In this document: positions 32,786 through 44,790 of the stretch, piece after piece
How the letters are laid out: each line of letters opens with the position of its first letter
Position numbering within the stretch: position 1 is the stretch's first letter
Source: Cepaea nemoralis
Lineage: Eukaryota; Mollusca; Gastropoda; Stylommatophora; Helicidae
Length of the DNA: 64,000 nt
Direction: 5' to 3'
Assembly: GCA_014155875.1 (NCBI GenBank)
Contig: JACEFZ010026865.1
Coordinates: forward strand, 326,501 to 390,500
Translations under genes and position numbers: made by a program
Notes under the pieces: generated by a model
What the model was told of the DNA's origin: nothing
The model's input: the letters and a program-made list of their open reading frames with translations, nothing else
The model's database searches: none

Positions 32786-33147
32786 TCCGATGTAAAAATA
32801 GGCATTGAGTGGGCGTGACTGGTGGCTGTGGCTACCAAATAACCAATCACAATTTGTGGGATAGAACCATGACCTGGTTACATACTAATGTGCTTCTCCA
32901 CAGATGTGAATTTCCAGTTCTGGTCTCCCATGTCACTAGTTTCTGAGCTGGGAGAGGGACATGAGAGCTCTGTAACACAGCTCCCAAGGGGATGATACTT
33001 TGGTACTGAGCTGGGGACAAGCTGCTCAAAATGAATACTACAAAGTTTGAAAACTAATGAGAAAGACTGAGACTAATTATTGCTCAGTGTTAAACAATTA
33101 TCAGTTCACAAATAATGAGATACTGTTATCTTTTGTCTCCCCCCTAG

Positions 33148-33263
33148 AATGTGGAGGCCATCTCATTGGAGAGACTGGCACTTTTCGTTATCCAAGAGAA
33201 ACTGGAGCTTTATACCCTCACTCAGTGAGTTGTGTCTGGGTGATCTCAACAAGCTCAGATAAG
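33148..33263 (+). CDS. CUBN: Cubilin exon: CUB1, first half
   Basis: The acceptor is CTCCCCCCTAG and the donor GTAAGT (perfect consensus). Phase 1 in, phase 0 out, 116 nt. It encodes ECGGHLIGETGTFRYP and then HSVSCVWVISTSSDK, giving cysteines 1 and 2 of CUB1. The phase-0 intron falls before the ILTVTF strand, earlier than in CUB2-4. Confidence 0.93.
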
Positions 33264-33265
33264 GT

Positions 33266-33440
33266 AAGTCTACTAGGCTTTGTTGCCTTACAAGGAGTTA
33301 AGCTAGGTATCTGTCTATAACTGAGAGTTGAGCTAAAGTATATATCTAGTTACTGTATTACTGAAAGTTGAGCTCAAGTATATCTCTACTTACTGTATCA
33401 GTGAGAGTTTAGCTAATGTACTGTCTACTTACTGTATCAC
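33266..33440. repeat. Three degenerate ~60-bp repeats after CUB1a exon
   Basis: Units carry GAGAGTTGAGCTAAAGTATAT and TTACTGTATCACTGA and start just inside the intron. The LINE fragment at 33445 inserted into the last unit; another ACTGATAGTTGAGTTAAAT unit follows it at 34241. Confidence 0.7.
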
Positions 33441-33444
33441 TGAT

Positions 33445-34237
33445 CTTCTTCTTCTTCAGCGTTCCGAGCCATTGAGGTTCTTTGCTGCAGATACAAGCCG
33501 TCTCCATTCGTCTCTCTGGTTGACCTTCTCTTGCCAGTCGCTGATTCCAAGTGCTTGTAGGTCTGTATGTATATTATCTCTCCACCGTCTTCTTGGTCTA
33601 CCTCGGGGTCTACGGTCATTTATTTCCTGAGTTTCCCTATTATCTTCCATTCTTTCTATATGCCCCAGCCATTGTAGTCTATTAGTCTTCATGATACCAG
33701 TGATTCGCGGGGACTTAAACACATCATAAATGTCTTTGTTACTTCTTCTTTTCCACTCTCCACTTTGTGTATTTCTAATGGGGCCAAAGATGCGTCTTAA
33801 AACTTTGTTCTCAAAGGTTTGTAACAAGGCTTCGTCTCCTTTCGTTGTACTCCAGGTTTCAGAGCCATAAGCACAACTGGTCTGATCAGTGTTTTTTATA
33901 TTGTGATTTTGGTGTTACGAGATAGCACATTTGATTTTAGTAGATGTTGTAGTGCATAGTATAACTTATTTCCAGAATTGATTCTAGTTTGTATTTCTTC
34001 CCTTATGATGTTGGAGCAGTTGAAGATTGTACCCAGGTATTTGTATGTTTCCGTTCTTTTAATGGTCATATTATCTATTTGTATGTGGCCAGAGTTTTTA
34101 GCCATTCCGTCTCTTGAAATTACCATATATTCTGTCTTATCTTGGTTGATAACTGGCCCCATCTTTTGGGCTTTTTCCTTTAAGTGAGTCAATATTTCTA
34201 ATGTCTTTTGTTCATTTTCCCCTATAATATCTATATC
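33445..34237 (-). mobile_element. 5'-truncated LINE (GAA-tail family)
   Basis: On the minus strand there is the end of a LINE reverse transcriptase (QDKTEYMVIS, TYKYLGTIF, near 33896-34192) and the C-terminal region with RLQWLGHIERMED, RRPRGRPRRRWRDNI and DEWRRLVSAAK (33456-33827). The 3' end is (GAA)n at 33445-33456. The duplication ATCACTGAT flanks it (33436-33444 and 34238-34246). A frame break near 33830-33895 shows it is inactive. Confidence 0.85.
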
Positions 34238-34269
34238 ATCACTGATAGTTGAGTTAAATTATTTACCTA

Positions 34270-34400
34270 CTTATGTATAATTGATTGATTGACCGAAGAA
34301 TCGACATCACAGCATTCGGGGCATTCCCACAAGTGCTCCATCCCCATCCTCAGCAGCCAGCGAAGAGCTCCAACACCAGTAGCACTTACTGCTAAATTAC
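34270..34400 (-). mobile_element. LINE 3' end, RNase H family (AATC tail)
   Basis: On the minus strand it reads GTTGGAGCTCTTCGCTGGCT, GGATGGGGATGGAGCACTTG and GCTGTGATGTC before (AATC)n, matching the last 110 bases of the LINE at 59748-61732. The AATC tail appears as ATTGATTGATTG at about 34282-34293. Confidence 0.75.
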
Positions 34401-34429
34401 AAATTACTTACTGCTAAATTACAAATGTA

Positions 34430-34925
34430 ACCAATAAAAACTGTCAGTTGCCATGAGAAAAAGTGTTGTAGTGCTATATAGAACCTGTACAGTTATATGC
34501 AAGTGAAACATGGACAAATAGCAGACAAGCTGAGAAACATCTTATAGCAGTGGAAATGTGGTTTATGATGACAATGCAAAGAATATCAGGAACGGACAGA
34601 AACACCAGTGAGCAAATTCTACAAGAAACAAATAAAAACCGTAAATTAAATTCATGAAATTAAACATAGACAGTCAAGGTTTTTTGAGTCATGTTATAAA
34701 GAGGAATAAACTGCAAAATTTAGTGACAACTGACACAATTGAATGGAAGAGAGCAAAGGAAAGCCAAAGAGATAAATATGTGGATGGCATTGCCACATAC
34801 ACAAGAACACAGAACTGATTCATAACTCTGGTGATTGTGTCAGATGGCGAACCATGACTGTCTGCACTAACTGATATGGCATCTGATGATAGTGATGTTC
34901 TTCTAGCCACCATACCACCACGGCT
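34430..34925 (+). mobile_element. LINE remnant (ATGG-tail family)
   Basis: The sequence parallels 42540-43030: CATAGAACCTGTACTT-like block at 34478, GACAAATAGCAGACAAGCTGA, then GAATGGAAGAGAGCAAAGG and the ending of the same family. It is strongly decayed and contains no intact frame. Confidence 0.6.
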
Positions 34926-34979
34926 TATTATTATTATAATTATGTTGCATTAATCCCTGTTCCATCATTGCTCTTTCAG

Positions 34980-35220
34980 ATTCTCACAGTAACATTTCCA
35001 GCTTTCGCTTTGGAACCCAGTAACGTCTGCAATTTTGACTTCCTGCAAATACATGATGGTTCGACATCAGCTTCACGCCTGATTGGAAGATACTGTGGCA
35101 CAGATCCACCCAATGCCGGGACTCTCAATAGTACCACAAACCAGTTGTATTTGTGGTTCCAGTCTGATGAATCATATGCCCATGATGGATTTGTTGTTCA
35201 CTGGACATCTCACCTACCAA
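34980..35220 (+). CDS. CUBN: Cubilin exon: CUB1, second half
   Basis: The acceptor is GCTCTTTCAG and the donor GTATGT. Phase 0 in, phase 1 out, 241 nt. It encodes VCNFDFLQIHDG (cysteine 3 and the Asp of the calcium site), GRYCGTDPP (cysteine 4) and ESYAHDGFVVHWTSHLP. The last 24 bases and the donor are the founder of the intronic array that follows. Confidence 0.94.
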
Positions 35221-36194
35221 GTATGTTTCTGTGTTGTTATCTGACAGTTCATTGGACATCTCATCTACCAAGTATGTTTCTGTGTTGTTATCTGACAGTT
35301 CATTGGACATCTCATCTACCAAGTATGTTTCTGTGTTGTTATCTGACAGTCATTGGACATCTCATCTACCAAGTATGTTTCTGTGTTGTTATCTGACAGT
35401 TCATTGGATATCTCACCCACCAAGTATGTTTCTTCATTGTTATCTGACAGTTCATTGGATATCTCACCCACCAAGTATGTTTCTGTGTTGTTATCTGACA
35501 GTTCATTGTACATCTCACCAAGTATATTTCTGTGTTGTTATCTGACAGTTCATTGTACATCTCACCAAGTATGTTTCTGTGTTGTTATCTGACAGTTCAT
35601 TGGACATCATACCCACTAAGTATGTTTCTGTGTTGTTATATGAAAGTTCATTGGTCATCTCATCCAGCAAGTATGCTTCTGTGATATCTGACAGTTCATT
35701 CGACAATTCACCAGTTAAGTTTCTGTGTTATCTGATAGTTCATTGGACATCTCACCCACTAAGTATGTTTCTGTGTTATTATTTGACAATTCATTAGACA
35801 TCTCACCCACTAAGTATGTTTCTGTGTTGTTATCTGACAGTTCATTGTACATCTCACCAAGTATGTTTCTGTGTTGTTATCTGACAGTTCATTGGACATC
35901 ATACCCACTAAGTATGTTTCTGTGTTGTTATATGAAAGTTCATTGGACATCTCATCCAGCAAGTATGCTTCTGTGATATCTGACAGTTCATTCGACATTT
36001 CATCAGTTATGTTTCTGTGTTATCTGATAGTTCATTGGACATCTCACCCACTAAGTATGTTTCTGTGTTATTATTTGACAATTCATTGGACATCTCATCT
36101 ACCAAGTATGTTTCTGTGTTGTTATCTGACAGTTCATTGGACATCTCACCCACTAAGTATGTTTCTGTGTTGTTATCTGACAATTCATTAGACA
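35197..36194 (+). repeat. ~50-bp minisatellite copying the CUB1b exon end and donor
   Basis: The unit is about 50 bp and consists of TTCATTGGACATCTCACCTA-CCAA, then GTATGTTTCTGTGTTGTTAT-CTGACAG. The first 24 bases are the 3' end of the exon ending at 35220, and GTATGT is its donor. About 19 units lie here and four more at 37330-37510 beyond a LINE insertion. Each typical unit therefore has a pyrimidine-rich acceptor-like CAG, a 24-nt exon-like core and a donor. Confidence 0.95.
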
Positions 36195-37329
36195 ACTCTC
36201 AGCCATAAGCAGATAGAAAGGATGGAAAGGATACAGAATCAAGCTATGCACATTGTTCTTGGATGTACAAGAGATACAGCATACAGGGCGATGCACTACC
36301 TTCTTGATTTTCCAACCATTGAAGAGAGAATACAAGTTTGCAGGGCAGGCGCCTACCTCAAGTTTACGCAAACACACAACATCCACTGCATAGTGAAATT
36401 AGGAAGGTGAAGGGCAGCAGGTTAAAAAGAGGACGGTCGTGGTTGGGTCAAGCCAAAGACATTCTTCAACAGGTGTGTTCACTTGAGGACTTAGAACCTG
36501 GTGAGGAGTGGGTGCAAGTGTCAACATACTTCTGCACATCCTTTTCAGTTTGCATCCAACTAGATAGGAAGTGCAGACAAGAAAATCCGGCTGCTGTGGA
36601 GGCTGAAGTACAAGCATTGATTTTCGAGAATTCGCTAGACAGTGACGCGGTCATCTACACAGATGGGTCGGTCATCCGACATGTGAGAAGCTCATGGGCC
36701 TTTACAGCTCGGGCCGGAGGGAGAATTGTGAAGGAGGACTCTGGTGCTTTCACTGAAACCACAAGTAGCCTGACCATGGAAGTCATGGCAGTAAGTAAAG
36801 CAATAACATGGCTCGAGACACAGACATTCACTTGGGCTTGTTTCCTTAGCGACTCAATGAACATGATCAAGAGGATAGAGGAGGGGTCGATCCGAAGAGA
36901 ATGGTTGCTGCCTCTGGAGCGGTCTCGGCTGGCAAAGATTAGTTCCATCTTCATGCCAGGGCATGCGGGAGTACAAGGAAATGAGCGGGCTGACAAGCTC
37001 GCAGGTGAGGCTACTGTGGAGGGCGGACGCGCCATGGACCAGGCTGACATTCTGAATGCTCTACGAGAAGTAAGACGTTTGCGAGAACCAAGTGATGACT
37101 GTGAATCTACAACAATGGCCAGACTGCTAGAGCAGCAAATTAAAAGAGGGGTGGCCAAACAAGAACACTACTCAGGAAGCCGAAAGAAGATTGATAAACC
37201 AACACAGAACTGGCGTCGTTAGCCGCTACACGCTGCGGGATTTGCTGAGGAGGGGATCCGAGCACTTATGGACTGAATGGTTCGATGTGCAATGAGGATG
37301 ATCTGTCGACTAACTAACTAACTAACTAT
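36195..37329 (+). mobile_element. 5'-truncated LINE with RNase H (ACTA tail)
   Basis: It is flanked by TTCATTAGACA at 36184-36194 and 37330-37340 and ends in (ACTA)n. Fragments include MERIQNQAMHIVLGCTRD (end of the RT region, 36222) and RNase H in the frame from 36338: TDGSVI (36660), an E in TMEVMAVSKA, DSMNMI and the FMPGHAGVQGNERADKLAGE motif (36951-37010). An RNase H C-terminal to RT is typical of I-superfamily LINEs. The frame changes near 36400, so it is dead. Confidence 0.88.
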
Positions 37330-37512
37330 TTCATTAGACATCTCACCCACTAAGTATGTTTCTGTGTTATTATCTGACAGTTCATTGGATATCTCACTCA
37401 CCAAGTATGCTTCTGTGTTGTTATCTGACAGTTCATAGGACATCTCACACACCAAGTATGTTTCTATGTTGTTATCTGACAGTTCATTGGACATCTCACC
37501 CACCAAGATGCT
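37330..37512 (+). repeat. Continuation of CUB1b exon-end minisatellite
   Basis: Four more ~50-bp units of the array at 35197-36194, separated from it by the LINE insertion. Confidence 0.92.
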
Positions 37513-37589
37513 TCTGTGTTATAATCAGTACTTTTGCGTGTGTAAAGTATATTTCTTATATTTAGGTATATTTACACATTATAATGTTA

Positions 37590-37795
37590 AAGTATATTTA
37601 CACCGTAAAGTTCATGTTACATTTAAAATTACTGTGGGGACTACAGATGTTCCACATTCAAACAATACCTATGACTATGTTTTAATTGCTTCAGCTTAAG
37701 TATTATTCATTTATTCACTATGATATATAACTCTGCAGTATGCACCTGACGAGATGCAGCGAAATATGCCAGGCAATAAATCATGCAATACATTC
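37590..37795 (+). mobile_element. Penelope-like element 3' fragment with hammerhead-like motif
   Basis: The block TCTGCAGTATGCACCTGACG and AGATGCAGCGAAATATGCCA-GGCAATAAATCATGCAAT matches, on the opposite strand, the 3' parts of the copies at 51044-51226 and 57335-57938, the latter of which encodes a GIY-YIG domain. CTGACGA and GAAA are the two conserved boxes of hammerhead ribozymes. Confidence 0.6.
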
Positions 37796-37799
37796 TGTG

Positions 37800-38466
37800 T
37801 GGCTTCTGTGTTTAAAGTATATTGATATATTGTCTGACAGTTTTTTGGACAACTCATCTACCAAGTATGTTTTATTGTTGTATTTCCATAATAGTTCATT
37901 TCTTATTTTATTTTCATAGAAATTAAATTGCTTGTTAAATTTGTTATTTGTCTCATTTTTAGTTGCTAAATATTATAGACACTGAGCAAAGAGAGTAGAA
38001 AGAAACTGAAGGCCACAGGAATGTGTTTTTTCTGTAGAATGGTCAGAAATCTGTCCATCTAAGAAGACCAGTATCCAATTACTGCAAGAGGCCAGTTCTC
38101 AAGGATATGTGATTACCGATCTCAGGATAGGAGAATCACCATGTTATGATCAGGTCATGAGACGTGAGAGTCCAGATAAGACAGTTGGGATGATCAAGGT
38201 AGTTAGAAACAGGTTGACAGGAAGAAAATGCTGGATGGGCTGACAGAATGGCACAGAAGACAGTCAAACTTGCCAATAGCAAGTAGTTTGTGGAATGTAA
38301 TTACCTCTGCTGCTTGATATGGCACATTATGATGTCAGTGATGAAGTTAAGAGATATGACAAAGAAAATTTCACAACAGCATATCTTTATCACTGTTGTT
38401 ATTGTCTTCCATTCTAACTAACAGCAACAATGAATTTAATTGTTTAATACCGTTTTCTTATTTCAG
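37800..38466 (+). other. Intron sequence, nothing clear
   Basis: One decayed unit of the exon-end minisatellite near 37835-37870 (TGTCTGACAGTTTTTTGGAC, CATCTACCAAGTATG). Otherwise unassigned up to the CUB2a acceptor. Confidence 0.45.
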
Positions 38467-38654
38467 CTTGTGGTGGCCACCTTAATGGTTCAGATCATGG
38501 TGCCATCTCCAGTCCAGGTTACCCCAACAATAACTACCCCCACAACCAAGACTGCGTATGGACTGTTGCTGTCTCCCCTGGCAGCAACATCCAGTTCACA
38601 TTTGCGCATCTGGCACTGGAGTACCATCCAGATTGTGGTTTTGATTATTTGGAG
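38467..38654 (+). CDS. CUBN: Cubilin exon: CUB2, first half
   Basis: The acceptor is CTTATTTCAG and the donor GTGATG. Phase 1 in, phase 0 out, 188 nt. It encodes CGGHLNGSDHGAISSPGYP, NQDCVWTVAVSPGSN and DCGFDYLE, so it contains cysteines 1-3. The intron splits the DYLE/IRDG calcium-binding region. Confidence 0.94.
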
Positions 38655-38693
38655 GTGATGTCTCTGAATGTAGTTCTGTTTTTATAATATACT

Positions 38694-40011
<1,318 letters not shown>

Positions 40012-40039
40012 ATTAGACACGGGGAGGAGCTGGGCAGCA

Positions 40040-40860
40040 CCAAGTTGATCTAGAGAAGAGATGGACAGCTTGCATGGATAGAAAGTTGTATATTGGCGGT
40101 TCCAGGGATGGAAAGTTCTATCGGCATTTGAATTAATAGAAAGTTGTACAAATCTTTGCATGCGTAGGTTTATAGGAAGTTGCATAGATTGAATATTGTA
40201 ATGGATAGAAAGTTGTATGTTCAATTGCATTGGTAGAAAGTTATATAGATAGTTGCATGGCTAGAATGTTTTTTGTTTGGTTGCACAGATAGAATTTTGT
40301 AATGGTGATTCCATAGATAGAAAGTTGTAAAAGTATTTGCATGAATAGAAAGTTGTATGATGGTTGCATGAATAGAAAGTTTTATGAACAATTGCGTGGA
40401 TAGAATGTTGATTAGTTGGTTTCATGAATAGAATGTTGATTAGTTGGTTCCATGAATAGAAAGTTGTATGGGTGGTTGCATGGATAGAAAGCTGTATGGA
40501 CAATTGTATGAATAGAAAGTTGTATGGGTTGTTGAATGGATAGAAAATTGAATGGGTGTTTGCATAGAAAGAAAGTTGTATAGACAGGTTCATGGCTAGA
40601 AAGTTGTATGAGCACTTGCATGGATAGAAAGTTATGTATGTTTGGCTAGACACTACATGGATGGAAAGTTGCATGGATAGGCAGTTGTTTGTGCAATTCC
40701 AAGGATAGAGTGGTTGAAAGTTGCAGAAAGAAAGAAAGTTGCATGGGTGGTTGCGTGGATAGAAAGTTTCATAGGTGGTTGCATGGGCAGAAAGTTCCAT
40801 GGGTAGTTGCATGGATGCAAAGTTTCATGGGTGGTTGCGTGGATACAAAGTTTCATGGGT
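40040..40860. repeat. Degenerate ~30-bp minisatellite
   Basis: Imperfect units built on ATAGAAAGTTGTATGGATGG and TTGCATG. Open frames on the minus strand are by-products of the repeat. Confidence 0.8.
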
Positions 40861-41039
40861 GGTTGCATTACCTGCAAGACAGGTTTGGATTTATTTGCAT
40901 TAAGATACATCCGTAAGTGCTCCAGTCTTTTCCCATAGATCACATCAGGAGCTTCTCAGCACAGTGCATGGAATCCATATCACTTTGGAGTATCCAAATA
41001 TGTGTACACCGGAATCAGACATTCTGGAAATATTCTATA

Positions 41040-41430
41040 TAGGTAGATTTTCAAACATTGAAATGATACCTGGGCAGTTTTCTATCTGACAAGACAGATG
41101 GATGGATAGACAGAATAAGAGATAGGTTAAGGGATGGATTTGTGGATCAATGGAACAAAAATAACTGGTCAATGAATAGTTAATTGTATGGATAATAACA
41201 GAAAAAGAAATCATAATGGTTATAGATGCCACTGTTAAACAATGCTGACTCCCCTTAACATATCCATATCTAACTGTTTCCACAATTTTAACTTCACATA
41301 TTCTTATTTGGCACCTTAATACCTGAACTCCCACCTACTCTTCCTGCCCACAGAGGCTGGGCAATGGCCTATTCGTGTTCAGTACCCATATTTATTGTAG
41401 TTTTATCTGTGTTATCTAATTTCATTTCGT
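41040..41430 (+). other. Intron sequence, nothing recognised
   Basis: No coding domain or transposon terminus was recognised in this part of intron 9. Confidence 0.4.
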
Positions 41431-41632
41431 TTAGATCTGTTTGTGTGTTCCCTGAAGAAGATCGCTAAGATCAAAATGTTAGATTCATTGTGTTGTGGTT
41501 TAGCTCAGTTGTAGATATTTGCTTGATATTATTTGAATATTCTTGTTGTTATTTTCCCCATTGTGATTGATTTGAACCGGGTTTGAGTTTGTTGTAAGAT
41601 ATGTACGCTGTGTCTGTGTTTGTTATCTTTGT
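41431..41632 (+). repeat. Dispersed repeat with Penelope-type CCTGAAGAAG motif, copy 2
   Basis: CCTGAAGAAGATCGCTAAGA-TCAAAATG at 41451-41478 forms a stem (GATC...GATC) between a CTGAAGA box and an AAAA box. Bases 41475-41632 match 2720-2880. Confidence 0.5.
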
Positions 41633-41691
41633 CTCTTTTTCAAAGGTGTTGCACATTACCTTAATGTTTTCATCTCATATTATGCATAGAT

Positions 41692-42112
41692 CAGTGGTTC
41701 TCAACCTTTTTTGGCCCGTGCCCCCTTCACCATATTTTCAGAATGTCATTTCCCCCCCCCCCCCCCCTTTCCACCCCTTTTGTATTTTCTACCTAAAAAT
41801 CCACCCCCCCCCCCCACACACACACACACACAGTATACGTAATAATGGAAGCTAAATTTAATAGCACATACTAAAACAAGTCTAGACATCCACATAAAAC
41901 GTGATTTGTGGGTCTACTTACTTTATAAAATGAATTTTAGAAGGGTGAGACGTACAGAACCGTAAAGTATGAAAGGAAAAACAATATCAAGTAATCGGTT
42001 CTTGTATTAACGCGATCTTGAAATAATCTTAACTCCCCACCCCCTGGAATCCCTAAAATTCCCCCCTGGGGTGGGGGGGGGGGGGGAAATCCCCACCGGT
42101 TGACAACCACTG
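41692..42112. mobile_element. hAT element (421 bp)
   Basis: The termini are CAGTGGTTCTCAACC and GGTTGACAACCACTG, inverted with one mismatch. An 8-bp target duplication GCATAGAT lies at 41684-41691 and 42113-42120. Poly-C and poly-G tracts lie near both ends (41752-41767, 41803-41815 and 42070-42086). No transposase. Confidence 0.92.
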
Positions 42113-42203
42113 GCATAGATGGTTGAATAATATATGGATGGATACAAAGGTCATAGAAATATTAGTTTTTTGCATCATGCATTATCTGATTTCCCTTGTA
42201 CAG

Positions 42204-42366
42204 ATCAGAGATGGGCAGCTGAGTGATGCTCCAGTAATAAATCTTTTCTGCAGTAGTGTGACACCAGTACCCATCCAGACCACAGGCCCATATGCTTACG
42301 TTCGATTCCACAGTGATGACACTCTGAGTGACAGGGGTTTCAACATAACATATGTGGCACATACAG
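42204..42366 (+). CDS. CUBN: Cubilin exon: CUB2, second half
   Basis: The acceptor is CCCTTGTACAG and the donor GTTGGT. Phase 0 in, phase 1 out. It encodes IRDGQLSDAPVINLFCSS (cysteine 4), IQTTGPYAYVRFHSDD and SDRGFNITYVAHT. The TTGP...FHSD and ITY patterns are close to cubilin CUB2 of other animals. Confidence 0.94.
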
Positions 42367-42489
42367 GTTGGTATACGTAGTCTGGCTATGTGGTGGCTGA
42401 TAGGGACACGTTTTGCTTAAGGTTAGTGTTCCAGTTACATCCTGTTTTATCTTAATGTATTGATAAGTCACAGAGTTCTTCTAGTCAGT

Positions 42490-43042
42490 TATAATTTAAC
42501 AAGTGTTATAGTCAAATATAAGTTAGTCAAATGTAAGTTTAGCAAGATGAAAAACATACTGACCAATAAAAAGATGTCAATTGAAACGAGAAAAAGTGTG
42601 TTGAGATGCTACATAGAACCTGTACTTTTATATGGATGTGAAGCTTGGACAATGAGCAGTCAGGCTGAAAAAACATCTGATGGCTGTAGAAATGTAGTTT
42701 CTGAGGAAAATGCAAAGAATACCATGGACAGCCAGAAAGACCAATGAACAAGTCCTTCAAGAAACAAATGAAGACCGTAAACGGATTAGAGACATTAGAC
42801 GTAGACAGTTACAATTTTTTGGGCATGTTATGAGAAGAAATGATTTGGAGAACTTAGTGACAACTGGTAAGATTGAGGGGAACAGACCAAGGGGAAGACC
42901 TAGAAGCAAGTACCTGGATGGCTTGGCCTTTTGGCATGGTCGAGACAGAAACACGGAGCTGATCCACGACTCTGGTGATCGAGTGAGATGGCAGAACATG
43001 ACCAACCACGCTTACCGGCATGGCACATGATGGATGGATAAG
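42490..43042 (+). mobile_element. 5'-truncated LINE, ATGG-tail family, + copy
   Basis: It encodes the end of a LINE ORF2: FSKMKNILTNKKMSIETRK, LRCYIEPVLLYGCEAW (42546-42660), then after a frame break RRQLQFFGHVMRRNDLENL and GNRPRGRPRSKYLDGLAFW (42809-42950), ending RHGT and a short (ATGG)n tail at 43028-43038. The same protein region lies on the minus strand at 49550-50167. Confidence 0.85.
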
Positions 43043-43299
43043 TTAAGAAGTAGCCAAATATGTAATGTGCAGATGAGAATCTTCAGACTCAGGAAAGGAC
43101 ATTGTAGACTCAGAGCTCATCTTCGCTGAACTAGTCCTGCAAGACTGCTCTGACTTCACCAGACAAAGAGATGAGATCTGGTCCACAGAGTGATCCTTCA
43201 AGTCAAACTCTGGGGGATCAGTCAAGACCTCAAGTGAACCTGCCTGTTTGTGAGCCATGCTGGAATATATGCATAACAAATGTTGATAGCTGAAGAAAA

Positions 43300-43640
43300 A
43301 GGAGAAGCAAGTTATGTAGGCAATTAACCAGTTCTGTAGGCAATTATGTTAACAATTAACTAGTTCTGTAGGCAATTATAAGTCAACAGTTTACCAGTTC
43401 TGTAGGAATCATAAGTTAATAATTAATTAGTTCTGTAGTAATTATAAGATACAATTTATACTGAATATACAAGAGACAACATTGTAGATATAGACAATAA
43501 ACTTCAAGCGAATGAAAGAAGAAGAAGATATTAAAACTTAACACAGTTCAGTCAGCAATTATAATTTCAACGTTGGGTTTGTAGGCAATTATCAGTTTTT
43601 CCAGTTCTGTAACCAAGTAAAAATAAATGAGCAATGTTCA
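43300..43640. repeat. Degenerate minisatellite (~35 bp)
   Basis: Units around CCAGTTCTGTAGGCAATTAT-AAGT. Many indels. Confidence 0.65.
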
Positions 43641-43704
43641 TACCATGAGGCGTTTTGGGGTATATAGTTCTAATTCCCTATTTATAGACCAATCAACATT
43701 CTAT

Positions 43705-43865
43705 AGGTCATGTGGTCAATACCAGGCCAGCCGTCTTTACTTCCCAGACCATTTCCTGTTTCCAATTTTAGACTGGGCAGACCTGGTAGCCCAGATCAGT
43801 GGAAAAACTCTTCGCCCCTGAAGGGATTCGAGCAGATGACCACCAGTTCAGCAGGCAAGCAAAGC
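43705..43865 (-). mobile_element. SINE-2-like, minus copy
   Basis: On the minus strand: TGCTTGCCTGCTGAACTGGT, then CTGCTCGAATCCC (B-box-like). The distal block GTGGTCAATACCAGGCCAGC (plus strand) matches GGTAGTCAATATCACGCCAG at 63165. Strongly diverged. Confidence 0.45.
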
Positions 43866-43969
43866 AGTTCTGTAGTCAGATATCATTTGACAGCCAACAT
43901 TTTGTGTTTAACAAGTAACTAGTTCTATAATGTGTACTAAATCTAGTTAACTGGTTCTTAAATGGTAGG

Positions 43970-44285
43970 CCAGAATCATCAATGCGGAGCTCATGGAGAG
44001 AACTAGACAAATACCAGTGGACCAGTAGGTGAATAAAGGATACCAGAGCTGGATAGGACACACATTGAGAAAACATGAGAATATTATAACCTGAAAGACC
44101 TTTATCTGAATCCGCAGGGCAAACGAAATAGAGGAGGACCTAAAAACACACGAAGAGAAGTAGAGGCAGGAATAAATATTTATGGGAGAACATGGATGGA
44201 GCTGCTTGGGGCAGCTAAGGATGGGGTGCCTTGGAGTGAGTTGTCTGAGGTCCTATATCCCAGTGGGGAGACAAAGGGGAAACAA
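43970..44285 (+). mobile_element. LINE ORF2 C-terminal remnant (third ORF2 type)
   Basis: Frames with interruptions give WIGHTLRKHEN, then NPQGKRNRGGPKNTRREVEA and YGRTWMELLGAAKDG, with a close like EVLYPSGE. This GH-LR...RGRP-like...W pattern is the usual LINE ORF2 C-terminus. Remnants of similar type lie at 47940-48130 and on the minus strand at 53935-54235. Confidence 0.6.
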
Positions 44286-44374
44286 AGTAGTAGTTCCATA
44301 ACAAATTAAACAATAACAGGGTGTGGTTATGTAGTCAGTTATACACAAGTTATATAACAAATTAAACAATAACA

Positions 44375-44790
44375 GGGAATGCTACCAATGCCAAACCTGG
44401 ACAATGACAGAAAAAGAGAAAAGAAAAATCACAACAACAGAAATGAGGTTCCTGAGAAGAATATTCAACGTATCAAGAAGAGATAAGATCAGAAATGAAG
44501 AAATCAGGACTAAAGTAGGGGTTAAAGCTGCTCTAGATTTTATTAGAAAGCAGCAAGTCAAATGGTTTGGCTATGCAAGTAGGCTACCAGTCAACAGCAT
44601 GCCACAACAAGCAATGATGTACAGACCAGATGGAAACACAGGAAGAGGCCGACCACGTAAACGTTGGACGGAGGGAATAACAGAATCCATGGGAATGTCG
44701 ATATACGAAGCCCATAACCGGGCACTCTCACGAAGTTTATACTTCACCTCGACACCGCAAGGTACAAGAGGAACATGATGAGATGAGGGA
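44375..44790 (+). mobile_element. LINE ORF2 C-terminal fragment
   Basis: The frame 44404-44778 encodes TTTEMRFLRRIFNVSRRDKI, VKWFGYASRLP and RGRPRKRWTEGI, a LINE ORF2 C-terminal region that differs from the ATGG-tail and GAA-tail families. It lies inside the 53-bp array. Confidence 0.75.

Noticed and set aside
34968..35396. Extension of the CUB1b reading frame into the intron
   Set aside because: The frame stays open only because the array copies the exon end; the GTATGT donor at 35221 and the phase of the next CUB exon support splicing at 35220.
36655..37158. 167-codon minus-strand frame
   Set aside because: Antisense shadow of the LINE RNase H frame.
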